Origin: Duganella qianjiadongensis
GTDB taxonomy: Bacteria; Pseudomonadota; Gammaproteobacteria; Burkholderiales; Burkholderiaceae_D
DNA length: 64,000 nt
NCBI RefSeq assembly: GCF_009857915.1
Contig: NZ_WWCM01000020.1
Location: 1-64,000 of the forward strand
Direction of reading: 5' to 3'
Both the position numbers and the translations under genes were made by a program. Below the pieces are notes generated by a model that worked only from the letters and a program-made list of their open reading frames with translations, did no database searches and was not told the origin of the DNA. Positions 26,260 to 35,169 of the stretch are shown here, piece after piece. Positions within the stretch are counted from its first letter, which is position 1, and every line of letters begins with the position of its first letter.

Positions 26260-29200
26260 ATGAAAAAATCTTCCTACTTGTCGCGTGCTGCTGTCGGGGC
26301 CGCGCCCATACGTCGTACCGCGATGGCGGCAGCGCTGCTGGCAGCCCTGTCGGCACCGGCTCTGGCTGTTGTTGCAGTGCCGGCTATTACCGGCGCTCCT
26401 GTGGTAATCAGCCAGGTGTATGGCGGCGGCGGTAATACCGGCGCCAAGTACAAGAATGACTTCATCGAACTGTTCAACCGCAGCAATGCGCCGGTAACTA
26501 TCGGCGGCTGGAGCGTGCAGTACGCTTCGTCCACCGGCACCAGCTGGCAGGCGACTAAAATTCCAGCCGGCGTAACTCTGCAACCCGGCCAGTACTATCT
26601 GATCCAGGAAGCAGCCGGCACTGGCGGCACGGACGCTCTGCCTGCGCCGGATGCAGCCGGTTCGCTGGCGCTGAGCGGCACCACCGGCAAGGTGGCATTG
26701 GTCAACAGCGGCACCGCGCTGTCCGGTGGTTCGCCGGCCGCCGGTACGTTCGTCGACCTGATCGGTTTCGGCACGGCCACCTATTATGAAGGCAGCGCTC
26801 CTGCGCCTACGCTGAGCAACACCACTGCCGCCCTGCGTGCAGCAGACGGCTGCACGGATACCGACAGCAATAGCACCGACTTCGCTACGGGCGCGCCCGC
26901 TCCGCGCAACAGCGCCACCCCGCTGCACGCCTGCGGCGTACCTGCAGCGCCACCTATCGTCGCCACCTGCCCGGCCAGTCTGGCACTGGGCAAGGGCGTG
27001 GGCGGCACGGCACTGCTGAGCGCCACCGACACGGATGGCATCGTCAACCGCGCCACCATCACCTCGGCTGGCATACCCGGCATCAGCCTGGTGGACTTTG
27101 TCGCTGCGGCCGGTGTGGGCGGCAATGCCAGCGTGACCCTGAGCGTCGCCGCCAGCGTGCCATCGAATACCTATCCCGTGACGGTACTGTTCGAGAATGA
27201 CCAGTCGCAGCAAACCAGCTGCAACATCAGCGTTACCGTGGCCGCGCCTGCGGCCATCACCCATACCATTCCGCAAATCCAGGGCTCGGCCGCCAGCAGC
27301 CCCTACGCCAACACCGTGCAGACCACCGAAGGCGTGGTCACGGCCAAGGTAGGCACCGGCTTCTTCATTCAGGATCCGGTCGGCGACGGCGATCCCACGA
27401 CGTCCGACGGCCTGTTTGTCTACACCACGGCGGCCAATATCGGCACCGTCAGTGTGGGCGATCTGGTGCGCATCACCGGCACCATCAGCGAGTACACGCC
27501 TAGCGGTGCTAACCGTTCGTACACCGAGCTGACCAATCTGAGCGCGATCACCAAGCTGGACAAGGATCGGGTGATTGCTCCGACCAACATCCAGCTGGGT
27601 ACACAGGAGCTGGCTCAGGTGGAAGGCATGCTGGTGCGCTTTACCAATCCTCTGACCGTGTCGCAACTGGAATTCCTTGGCGATCGCGGCGAAGTCACGC
27701 TGTCTACGGGACGCCTGGAAATTGCGTCCAACCGTTATCGTCCGGGCACGCCAGAAGCGCTGGCCCAGGCTGCGGCCAATGTGAAAAACCAGATCATTCT
27801 GGATGACGGCATCTTTGTCACGCCCACCACCATCCCGTATCTGGGCGCGGACGGTTCGCTGCGTGCCGGTTTCACGGTCAGCAGCCTGACCGGCGTGGTG
27901 GACTTCGGCGCCAAAGGCGGCGGCGGTGCCGGCTTCAAGCTGCAACCGACCGTGGCGCCAGTATTCTCGGCCGACAATCCCCGCAGCGAACCACCGGCAC
28001 TGGTGGCTGGCAATGTCAAGGTAGCCAGCGCCAATGTGCTGAACTACTTCACCACCTTCACCAACGGTACTGACGATCTGGGCAATACGGGGCAGGGCTG
28101 CTCGCTCGGTAGTTCGGTCAGCAAATCGAACTGCCGCGGCGCCGACAATCTGAACGAATTCAATCGTCAGACCGCCAAGATCGTGGGCGAACTGAAAGCC
28201 ATCAATGCCGACGTATATGGCCTGATGGAAATCCAGAACAAGGGTGAGTACACCGTCACCAAACTAGTGGATGCACTGAACGAAGCGATTGCTCCGGGCA
28301 CCGGTCTGAAAACCTATGCCGTGGTGCCTAAGCCAGCCAGCACCGGCACCGACGCCATCCGCGTTGCCATGATCTACAAGCCTAGCGCGCTGAAACTGGT
28401 GGGCGGCGCCCTGTCCGATGCCGACGCCATCAACAACCGTCCGCCTATGGCGCAGACCTTCCTGGCACCGAATGGCGCCAAGTTCTCGGTCATCGTCAAT
28501 CACCTGAAATCCAAAGGCAGCTGCCCTAGCGGTTCGGGTGCCGACACGGATCAGGGCGATAGCCAGGGCTGCTGGAATGCCACGCGTATCCAGCAGGCAC
28601 AGCGTCTGGTGGGAAGCTTCGTGCCGCAAGTACAGGCTGCCGCTGGCGACAACCGTGTACTGCTGATCGGTGATTTCAACTCCTACGGTATGGAAGATCC
28701 GATTGCTGCCATCACCGCCACCGGTTACGTCAACCAGCTCGAGCGTTTCGTGCGTGGTAGCGGCGCCATGCCTTACTCCTTCGTGTTCAACGGCGAAGCG
28801 GGCTACCTCGATCATGCACTGGCCAGCCCGGCACTGAATAGTCAGGTGGCCGACGCTGCCGAGTGGCATAACAACGCCGACGAACCGACTGTGCTCGACT
28901 ACAACACCGACGGCAAGCCAGAGGATAAATACACGGCAGCGCCTTACCGCGCCTCCGACCACGATCCGGTGGTGATCAGCCTGAATCTGGCTGCCCCATA
29001 CACCGACGTGAGCAGCAGCGTGCGTGCCGTGGCCTCCGGTCTGGTGCTGAACCGCATTACCGGCAAATGGAGCGGCAACCTGACGCTGACCAACACCAGC
29101 AACGTGGCGCTGCAAGGCCCGCTGCAAGTAGAACTGTCCGGTCTGGTCGCTGGTGCAACGCTGGTCAATGCCAGCGGCAGCCATAACGGCGCACCGTACA

Positions 29201-29319
29201 TCACCCTGAACAGCAATCTGGCTCCGGGCGCCAGTGTTGTGGTGCCAACCAGCTTCAGCAAAACCGGCAGCGGCGGCGTGAGCTACTCGGCAGTTAAAGT
29301 CTATAGCGGTAATTTCTAA
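26260..29319 (+). CDS. ExeM/NucH-like extracellular endonuclease with lamin-tail domain
   Basis: A 1019-residue exported protein. The chosen ATG has AGGA six bases upstream and gives a signal peptide ending near ALAVVA; an in-frame ATG 84 bases earlier adds a non-signal stretch. Domains: lamin-tail (from about 48, VVISQVYGGGGNTGAKYKND), an immunoglobulin-like middle, an OB-fold region (about 334-450) and an endonuclease/exonuclease/phosphatase domain (about 587-900). The last shows ASANVLNYF, LMEIQNKG, VNHLKSKG, LIGDFNSYG and RASDHDPVV, keeping the catalytic Asp/His pairs. It ends with a beta-rich C-terminal domain and carries no PEP-CTERM itself. A PEP-CTERM gene follows after 12 bases. The role is probably extracellular DNA turnover in the matrix. 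Confidence 0.88.
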   Translation: MKKSSYLSRAAVGAAPIRRTAMAAALLAALSAPALAVVAVPAITGAPVVISQVYGGGGNTGAKYKNDFIELFNRSNAPVTIGGWSVQYASSTGTSWQATKIPAGVTLQPGQYYLIQEAAGTGGTDALPAPDAAGSLALSGTTGKVALVNSGTALSGGSPAAGTFVDLIGFGTATYYEGSAPAPTLSNTTAALRAADGCTDTDSNSTDFATGAPAPRNSATPLHACGVPAAPPIVATCPASLALGKGVGGTALLSATDTDGIVNRATITSAGIPGISLVDFVAAAGVGGNASVTLSVAASVPSNTYPVTVLFENDQSQQTSCNISVTVAAPAAITHTIPQIQGSAASSPYANTVQTTEGVVTAKVGTGFFIQDPVGDGDPTTSDGLFVYTTAANIGTVSVGDLVRITGTISEYTPSGANRSYTELTNLSAITKLDKDRVIAPTNIQLGTQELAQVEGMLVRFTNPLTVSQLEFLGDRGEVTLSTGRLEIASNRYRPGTPEALAQAAANVKNQIILDDGIFVTPTTIPYLGADGSLRAGFTVSSLTGVVDFGAKGGGGAGFKLQPTVAPVFSADNPRSEPPALVAGNVKVASANVLNYFTTFTNGTDDLGNTGQGCSLGSSVSKSNCRGADNLNEFNRQTAKIVGELKAINADVYGLMEIQNKGEYTVTKLVDALNEAIAPGTGLKTYAVVPKPASTGTDAIRVAMIYKPSALKLVGGALSDADAINNRPPMAQTFLAPNGAKFSVIVNHLKSKGSCPSGSGADTDQGDSQGCWNATRIQQAQRLVGSFVPQVQAAAGDNRVLLIGDFNSYGMEDPIAAITATGYVNQLERFVRGSGAMPYSFVFNGEAGYLDHALASPALNSQVADAAEWHNNADEPTVLDYNTDGKPEDKYTAAPYRASDHDPVVISLNLAAPYTDVSSSVRAVASGLVLNRITGKWSGNLTLTNTSNVALQGPLQVELSGLVAGATLVNASGSHNGAPYITLNSNLAPGASVVVPTSFSKTGSGGVSYSAVKVYSGNF

Positions 29320-29331
29320 GGAATACATATT

Positions 29332-29949
29332 ATGTCGAACATGATCTCTCTGCGTCGCAGCCTGCTGGCACTGGCTCTGAGCACCTGCGCAACGCTGGCT
29401 TCGGCCGCCACCACGCTGCACATCGAACTGAACACCGTCAGCTTCGGTACCTCGGGCTGGATAGACCTGCAATTCAATCCGGCACCGCTGGCGCCGGCAG
29501 CGGCAACGGCCGATCTGCGTAACTTTGTCGGCTTCGGCGATTCGGCCACGGCTCTGTGGCAGGAAGCCAGCGGCAGCTTGGCCAGCGGCGTGCACATGAG
29601 TACGGCCAACGGTCCTAGCTCGCTGTTCCATGAAGTGAGCTTCAGTGGCGGCAAGGTGGGCTTCGATGTCACCATCGATAGCGTAGCGGGCAACGGCGGC
29701 ACGGCGTTCTCGCTGGCCCTGCTCGACAGCCAGGGCAATGCGCTGGGCGTAGGTCAGGGCGGTTACAGCCTGCTGACCATGGACTGGACGCCGGCCGCCA
29801 CGGCAGGCGCCAGTGGCACGCTTGCTACCAGCAACTACAACGCCAACCTGGTGAATGTGACGGCCGTGCCGGAACCGTCCAGCTGGCTGATGCTGGGCGC
29901 TGGCGTAGCACTGCTGGGTCTGGTCCGTCGCCGCAAGTCGGCCGCGTAA
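29332..29949 (+). CDS. PEP-CTERM sorting domain protein
   Basis: A 205-residue secreted protein of unknown function. The signal peptide ends ASAATT (about residue 26). The middle is low in cysteine and rich in Gly, Ala and Ser. The C-terminal sorting signal begins VPEPSSWLMLG at about residue 179: PEP, a hydrophobic helix, then RRRKSAA. It is thus an expected XrtB substrate. It follows the ExeM-like nuclease by 12 bases with no terminator between, so the two are co-transcribed, and a double terminator closes the pair. It could anchor or assist the nuclease at the cell surface or in the matrix; that is inference. Confidence 0.85.
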   Translation: MSNMISLRRSLLALALSTCATLASAATTLHIELNTVSFGTSGWIDLQFNPAPLAPAAATADLRNFVGFGDSATALWQEASGSLASGVHMSTANGPSSLFHEVSFSGGKVGFDVTIDSVAGNGGTAFSLALLDSQGNALGVGQGGYSLLTMDWTPAATAGASGTLATSNYNANLVNVTAVPEPSSWLMLGAGVALLGLVRRRKSAA

Positions 29950-29958
29950 TCCCCTCTG

Positions 29959-30028
29959 TGCCGGGCCATTAGCGCCCGGCCGGATGTTTTAAAAACGACA
30001 CACCGCCAGGCGGTCGTGTCGTTTTTTT
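29959..30028 (+). terminator. tandem terminator hairpins after the PEP-CTERM gene
   Basis: A first hairpin pairs GCCGGGC with GCCCGGC (about 29960-29981). A second pairs ACGACAC and ACCGCC with GGCGGT and GTGTCGT with one bulge (29994-30021), and is followed by T7 and preceded by A5, so it can work in both directions. They separate the nuclease/PEP-CTERM pair from the regulators downstream. Confidence 0.8.
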
Positions 30029-30179
30029 GTTTGTACGGGCAAACGGATGTTGCTCGGACATGCCGTGCCAGCCGTGGAAAGCAGGGATATATAGGATAAA
30101 AATATAAATATTAAAAAAAAATCATATTAGTAAAACGCATGTTACATATTGCATAGTGTTTTCTTTACACGGATTTGCC
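30029..30179. other. AT-rich upstream region of the response regulator/epsA pair
   Basis: This gap contains a strikingly AT-rich block (about 30088-30130, including an A9 run) next to the regulator start. It probably contains the promoter and perhaps binding sites, but no -10/-35 pair at standard spacing is clear. A short GGAT precedes the ATG at 30180. Confidence 0.35.
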
Positions 30180-30890
30180 ATGCGACCAGCCCACATCCTT
30201 GTTATTGAAAACCAGCCGGCGACATTGCAATTAATCGCGCTCAATCTGGGCATGGCCGGCCACAGCGTCACCCGTGCGCAGGATGCCGAGAGCGCCATGC
30301 TGCTGCTGGAAGATGCAGTGCCCGATCTATTGCTGCTGGACTGGAATTTGCCGGGCCAGTCGGGGCTGTCGCTGATCCGCCGTCTACGTGCCCAAGCCCG
30401 TACCTGCAACCTGCCCATCATGATGGTGACCGCCCGCAGCGGCGAACCGGACAAGATCATGGCGCTGGAAAGCGGTGCTGACGATTACATGACCAAACCC
30501 TTCAGTCCTCGTGAAATGGTGGCGCGCGTGCATGCGCTGCTGCGCCGCTGCCCGACAGTAGTGCCGCAGCAGCCGGATAGCGATCTGCGGCTAGACCCGC
30601 ATACTCTGCGGGTGACGGCCGGTAGCCAGCAACTGGCCATCGCAGGCATGGAACTCAAGCTGCTGCATTTTTTCATCAACCATCCCGAACGCGTGCATAG
30701 CCGCTCCCAGTTGCTCGATCAGGTGTGGGGCAGTGCCGTGTATGTTGCCGAACGCACGGTGGATACCCATGTCGGCCGCCTGCGTACGGCGCTGCAGCCC
30801 AGCGGCCGCGAAATCTGCATCGAAACCGTACGGGGTAGCGGTTACCGCTACAGCACGCGCCATCTGCAGGCCATGGCGGCGCGCGCATGA
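30180..30890 (+). CDS. OmpR/PhoB-family response regulator (orphan, atypical acidic pocket)
   Basis: A 236-residue DNA-binding regulator. The receiver domain has the phosphoacceptor Asp54 (LLLLDWNLPGQSG), Thr near 82 (MMVTARS) and Lys near 104 (YMTKPF). The acidic pair near residues 10-11 reads ENQP instead of the usual ED/DD, so one Mg-binding acid is missing. The winged-helix effector follows (about 145-225), with VDTHVGRLRTAL and TVRGSGYRY. An ATG at 30180 is chosen over a GTG at 30156 because GGA is well spaced. No histidine kinase is nearby. The stop overlaps epsA (ATGA), so it is probably a co-regulator of the XrtB system. Confidence 0.85.
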   Translation: MRPAHILVIENQPATLQLIALNLGMAGHSVTRAQDAESAMLLLEDAVPDLLLLDWNLPGQSGLSLIRRLRAQARTCNLPIMMVTARSGEPDKIMALESGADDYMTKPFSPREMVARVHALLRRCPTVVPQQPDSDLRLDPHTLRVTAGSQQLAIAGMELKLLHFFINHPERVHSRSQLLDQVWGSAVYVAERTVDTHVGRLRTALQPSGREICIETVRGSGYRYSTRHLQAMAARA

Positions 30891-31675
30891 AACGTGATGC
30901 ACTGGTCATATTGAGCAAACTCGAGCAGGAGTATCTGCTGCATGCCATCGAGGCTGCGCTGCCGGTGCAGGAGCGGCGCCAGTTCTTCCTGTGGTCGCAG
31001 GGGCCGCTGCAGGCCTTGCTGCCGCACCAGATGATGGTGTGCATGCAATTTGGCTCCGGCGATGTGCTGCAGCACATCGACGCTCTGCATTCCGTGGTGC
31101 TCGATGGCGACCTGCTGCGCCGCATCTGTCATCCGCACGATGGTCTGGCAGTGCGGCTGGCGCGCGCGGCCCGTCAGACGCAATTGCTGCCGGTATGGAA
31201 CGAGGCCGGTGGCCTTGCCGCTCGGACGCCGCTAGACGGCTTTGCCGACGAATTGCTGGCGCTGGGGCTGGAGAACTTTGTGCTGCATGGTAATGGCCGC
31301 ACCGCCGGGCAGGATACGGTCTTTCTGCTGTTTAACCTGCCGCAGCGGCCCAGCGCACGCCATGCCTACTTCTTCAGTCTGCTGCTGCCCACGCTGCATC
31401 TGACGCTGCTGAGGCTCAATCAGCGGCAGGCACAGGAAGGGCGGCTGGAGCGCCCCGTCAGTGCCCGCGAACGCGAAATTCTGCACTGGGTGCGTGAAGG
31501 CAAGAGCAATGATGAAATCGGCCTGATTCTGGGCATCAGCGGTCTGACGGTCAAAAATCATCTGCAGCGACTGTATCGCCTGCTGGGTGTTTCCAACCGT
31601 GCCCATGCCATCGCGCGCGGCATGGCCTTGCAGCTGTTCGAGCAGCCGCCAGCGCCGCTCGGCCGCGCAGCCTGA
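30887..31675 (+). CDS. epsA: EpsA, LuxR-family regulator of XrtB/PEP-CTERM loci
   Basis: A 262-residue transcription factor. The N-terminal 180 residues lack a recognisable ligand-binding domain but match the expected EpsA layout. The C-terminal LuxR/FixJ helix-turn-helix is clear: RPVSAREREILHWVREGKSN, IGLILGISGLTVKNHLQRLY, then LLGVSNRAHAIA (about 195-250). EpsA is the regulator type tied to XrtB-class exopolysaccharide clusters. It overlaps the response regulator by 4 bases and lies between the sorting substrates and the pilus-like cluster, so it may control both sides. Confidence 0.85.
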   Translation: MKRDALVILSKLEQEYLLHAIEAALPVQERRQFFLWSQGPLQALLPHQMMVCMQFGSGDVLQHIDALHSVVLDGDLLRRICHPHDGLAVRLARAARQTQLLPVWNEAGGLAARTPLDGFADELLALGLENFVLHGNGRTAGQDTVFLLFNLPQRPSARHAYFFSLLLPTLHLTLLRLNQRQAQEGRLERPVSAREREILHWVREGKSNDEIGLILGISGLTVKNHLQRLYRLLGVSNRAHAIARGMALQLFEQPPAPLGRAA

Positions 31676-31795
31676 ATTCGTCGTAATCTTGAGCTAGAGC
31701 GAACATTACAAGAAGAAAAGATTGTCGACTATGCAAAGCGCGTGGTAGCCTCTTGTCTCGTGCAAGCAGGTGTACAGGCTTAAGGAGTTGTTCGG

Positions 31796-32239
31796 ATGGA
31801 GTTTGCTCAGATTCGCGGTCAGGCTGGCGCCCACAAGGCGGGCGGTTTTACCTTGCTGGAGTTGCTGGTTGTTATCGTCATCATCGGTCTGCTGGCAGCC
31901 TATGTAGGGCCTAAATATTTCTCCCAGCTAGGCAAATCGGAAGTGACGATCGCTAAAGCGCAAATCGAAGCGTTTGAAAAATCGCTCGATACCTATCGCC
32001 TCGATGTGGGGCGCTATCCGAGCACGGAAGAAGGACTGGCAGCACTGCTGGCGGCACCTGCTTCGGCCGGTGCCAAATGGAATGGCCCGTATCTGAAAAA
32101 AGGCGTGCCACCCGATCCGTGGGGCCATCCTTACCAGTACAAGGCTCCCGGCAGCAAAGGCGAATTCGAGATTGTTTCGCTGGGCCGCGATGGCCAGCCC
32201 GGTGGTAGCGGCGAGGACGCCGACATCAGTTCCCTGTAA
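31796..32239 (+). CDS. gspG: GspG-like major pseudopilin
   Basis: A 147-residue prepilin. After an 18-residue leader the processing site GG|FTLLELLVVIVIIGLLAAYVGPKYF is canonical, with Glu5. The rest (PSTEEGLAALL, GPYLKKGVPPDPWGHPYQYK, GEFEIVSLGRDGQPGG) carries the calcium-binding loop of GspG. It is the first gene of a ten-gene cluster and has AAGGAG ten bases upstream. A dedicated prepilin peptidase is not in the window, so the enzyme must come from another locus. Confidence 0.9.
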   Translation: MEFAQIRGQAGAHKAGGFTLLELLVVIVIIGLLAAYVGPKYFSQLGKSEVTIAKAQIEAFEKSLDTYRLDVGRYPSTEEGLAALLAAPASAGAKWNGPYLKKGVPPDPWGHPYQYKAPGSKGEFEIVSLGRDGQPGGSGEDADISSL

Positions 32240-32254
32240 GCTGCGCCGCTCCCC

Positions 32255-33442
32255 ATGCAGTTCGAAGTCCGCACTCTGTCGGCCGAAATGGTGATCGGCC
32301 AGCTGCTGGTCGATGCCCGCGATGAAGCCGACGCGCGGCGTCAGGTCGAGGCACGTGGCCTGTATGTGAGTGCAATTGCGCCGCAGCGAGCTGCGTTGCG
32401 CGCTGGCGGCAAGCGCGGCGGCCTGTCGCTGCTGCTATTCAGTCAGGAACTGCTGGCATTGCTGACGGCGGGTCTGGGTATCGTCGAAGGGCTGGAAGCC
32501 CTGCTGGAAAAGGAAGCTAACCCTGCCACCCGCAATGTGCTGGAACGCCTGCTGGCCGGCCTGCGCGAAGGCCAGCGCTTTTCCGCCGTACTGGCTGACC
32601 AGCCGGAACTGTTTCCGCCGCTGTATGTGGGCATCGTGCGGGCCGCCGAAGGCACTTCCGATCTGCCGCGCGCGCTGGCGCGCTATATCGATTACCAGCA
32701 GCGCATCGATCTGGTGCGCGGCAAGCTGGTGTCGGCTGCCATCTATCCCTGCATCCTGCTGCTGGTGGGCGGCGGCGTCAGCCTGTTCCTGATCGCCTAC
32801 GTGGTGCCGCGCTTTGCCGAAGTCTATCAGGGGGCAGGGCGCAACCTGCCGTGGTTGTCGCAGCAGATGCTCAACTGGGGCCAGTTCGCGGCCCAGCATA
32901 CCAGTCTGTTGCTGGCCTTGCTGGCGCTGCTGCTGACGGCCGGCGTGCTGGGCGTGCGCCATCTGATACGTAGTGGCGGCGTGATGCGGCTGCTGGCGCG
33001 CCTGCCTGGCGTGGGCGAACGGGCGCACATCTACGAGCTGTCGCGTTTGTATCTGACGCTGGGCATGCTGAGCGAAGGCGGCATCACCATCGTGCATGCC
33101 CTCGACACCGTGCAGGGCATGGTATCGCCGGCGCTGCGCCTGCATCTGCAGCAGGCCCGCAGTGCGATCGAAGCGGGTCTGCCGCTGTCGACCGCGTTCG
33201 AGGCCAACCATCTGACCACGCCGATCTCGCTGCGCATGCTGCGCGTGGGCGAGCGCACGGGCGATATGGGGCCGATGCTGACCCAGTCTGCGGCTTTCTA
33301 CGATGGCGAAATCAGCCGCTGGATAGACCGCTTTACCCGAACTTTCGAACCGCTGCTGATGGCCGCTATCGGCCTTATCGTCGGCGCCATAGTGGTGTTG
33401 CTGTATATGCCGATTTTTGATCTGGCCGGAGACATGTCATGA
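32255..33442 (+). CDS. gspF: GspF/PilC-like inner-membrane platform protein
   Basis: A 395-residue protein with the duplicated T2SSF domain: a cytoplasmic helical part, a first membrane helix at about 165-190, a second near 215-235 and the last at 365-388 (LMAAIGLIVGAIVVLLYMP). Motifs such as FSQELLALLTAGLGIVEGL and SLRMLRVGERTGDMGPML are typical of both copies. It acts with the GspE ATPase to drive pseudopilus extension. The stop overlaps gspE by 4 bases. Confidence 0.9.
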   Translation: MQFEVRTLSAEMVIGQLLVDARDEADARRQVEARGLYVSAIAPQRAALRAGGKRGGLSLLLFSQELLALLTAGLGIVEGLEALLEKEANPATRNVLERLLAGLREGQRFSAVLADQPELFPPLYVGIVRAAEGTSDLPRALARYIDYQQRIDLVRGKLVSAAIYPCILLLVGGGVSLFLIAYVVPRFAEVYQGAGRNLPWLSQQMLNWGQFAAQHTSLLLALLALLLTAGVLGVRHLIRSGGVMRLLARLPGVGERAHIYELSRLYLTLGMLSEGGITIVHALDTVQGMVSPALRLHLQQARSAIEAGLPLSTAFEANHLTTPISLRMLRVGERTGDMGPMLTQSAAFYDGEISRWIDRFTRTFEPLLMAAIGLIVGAIVVLLYMPIFDLAGDMS

Positions 33443-35169
33443 CGGCTGCAATTCCCAGCCCGGGCGCAAGCGAGCAGGCCGAACCCAGCGAAGCGGTGCT
33501 CGATATGGCACTGGTCACGCGGGCGCGCCATGTGTGCCGCGCATCGGGCCGCGCGCTGGTCGATGAGCTGCAGGCGCAGAGCGCGCTCGATGCGCGCCAG
33601 GTAGTGCAGGCACTGGCCCGGCCATTTGGTCTGGCGGTACTGGAAACGGCGGATATGCTGGCCATGCTGCCAGCTTTCGATCTGCTGCCGCTGTCGCAGG
33701 CCATGGCGCGCCACTGCGTGCTGCTACGGGCGGGCGACGGCAGCGTGCTGGGGGTGATTGCCGATCCCTTCGATCTGGACCTGCAGACCTGGCTGGGCAC
33801 GCAGGCGCGCGCGACGCCGCAGGCACCGCTGCAGACCCGGCTGGCCTTGCAGGCCGATATACAGGCCTATCTGTCCAAGCAGGAGGAATCGGCACGTGCC
33901 ACCGATACGCTGCTGCCGGGTAGTAGCGAAGGACGGCGCGATGGCAAGACGGCAGCCGTGCTGTCGTTCGCTTCCGTGTCGGAAGGCGCCAGCCCAGCCG
34001 TACGGCTGGTCAACTCCACGCTGTACGATGCGCTCAAGGCGGGCGCTTCCGACATCCACCTTGAAAGCACGGCAGGCGGGCTGGCCGTGAAGTACCGCGT
34101 CGACGGCGTGCTCGATCACGCTACCGCTGTCAACGGCATCGACGTGGCCGAACAGATCATCTCGCGTCTGAAAGTGCTGGCCGAGCTGGACATCGCCGAG
34201 CGCCGCGTGCCGCAGGACGGCAGCTTCCGGGTGGAGGCTAACGGCCGCGAAATCGATCTGCGCGTCTCCATCATGCCCAGCATCCACGGCGAGGATGCGG
34301 TGATCCGTATTCTCGACAAGCGCGCCATGATCGAGGCCTACGGTTCGCTGACGCTGGAAGCGCTGGGTTTTGATGCGCCGTCGCTGGCCACGCTGCGCGT
34401 GCTGGCGCAGGAAGCATACGGCATGCTGCTGGTAACGGGGCCCACCGGCTCCGGCAAGACCACCACGCTGTATGCCGCGCTGACGGAGATTCACAACGGG
34501 CGCGAGAAGATCATCACCATCGAAGATCCGGTGGAGTACCAGCTGCCCGGCATCTTGCAGATTCCCGTCAACGAGAAGAAGGGGCTGACCTTCGCCAAAG
34601 GCTTGCGCTCGATCCTGCGGCACGATCCCGACAAAATCATGGTGGGCGAAATCCGTGACCGCGAAACGGCCGAAATTGCCGTGCAGTCGGCACTGACGGG
34701 CCACCTCGTGCTGACCACGGTGCACGCCAATAATGTGTTCGATGTGTTTGGCCGCTTCACCCACATGGGCATCGATCCCTACGCCTTTGTCTCGGCCCTG
34801 AACGGCATCTGGGCCCAGCGCCTGATCCGGATTAACTGCCCGCACTGCGCCACGCCCTATAAGCCGGACGAGCAGGAGCTGGCCAGCGTAGGGCTGACGC
34901 GCAGCGAGGCCTATGACTACCTCTTCATGCAGGGCAAGGGCTGCGGCGATTGCCGCGGTACCGGCTACAAGGGGCGCCGCTCGATCGCCGAAATTCTGAC
35001 ATTGAACGACGAAATCCGCGAACTGATCGTGGACAAGCGGCCGATTCGCCAGATCAAACAGGCGGCGTATGCCAACGGCACGCGCAGCCTGCGGCAGGCG
35101 GCGCTGGAACTGGTCAAGCGTGGCGGTACCACGCTGACGGAAATCAAACGGGTGACTTTGCATGCGTAG
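33439..35169 (+). CDS. gspE: GspE/PilB-like secretion ATPase
   Basis: A 576-residue cytoplasmic hexameric ATPase. The N-terminal 160 residues form an MshEN/GspE N-domain. The core has Walker A GPTGSGKTT (about 333), Asp box ITIEDPVEYQLPG, Walker B-type IMVGEIRDRETAEIA and the His box TGHLVLTTVHANNV. The zinc-binding tetracysteine module appears as NCPHCATPY and GKGCGDCRGTGYKGR (about 470-515). All catalytic parts are intact. The coding end overlaps the next gene by 8 bases. Confidence 0.93.
   Translation: MTAAIPSPGASEQAEPSEAVLDMALVTRARHVCRASGRALVDELQAQSALDARQVVQALARPFGLAVLETADMLAMLPAFDLLPLSQAMARHCVLLRAGDGSVLGVIADPFDLDLQTWLGTQARATPQAPLQTRLALQADIQAYLSKQEESARATDTLLPGSSEGRRDGKTAAVLSFASVSEGASPAVRLVNSTLYDALKAGASDIHLESTAGGLAVKYRVDGVLDHATAVNGIDVAEQIISRLKVLAELDIAERRVPQDGSFRVEANGREIDLRVSIMPSIHGEDAVIRILDKRAMIEAYGSLTLEALGFDAPSLATLRVLAQEAYGMLLVTGPTGSGKTTTLYAALTEIHNGREKIITIEDPVEYQLPGILQIPVNEKKGLTFAKGLRSILRHDPDKIMVGEIRDRETAEIAVQSALTGHLVLTTVHANNVFDVFGRFTHMGIDPYAFVSALNGIWAQRLIRINCPHCATPYKPDEQELASVGLTRSEAYDYLFMQGKGCGDCRGTGYKGRRSIAEILTLNDEIRELIVDKRPIRQIKQAAYANGTRSLRQAALELVKRGGTTLTEIKRVTLHA

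Noticed and set aside
26248-27945. Long open frame on the minus strand opposite the nuclease gene
   Set aside because: The plus-strand frame has clear domains, a signal peptide and a ribosome site; the opposite frame is a compositional shadow with no motifs. The same applies to long minus frames opposite the secretin (37651-39879), clpA (52618-55020) and acnD (58820-61357).
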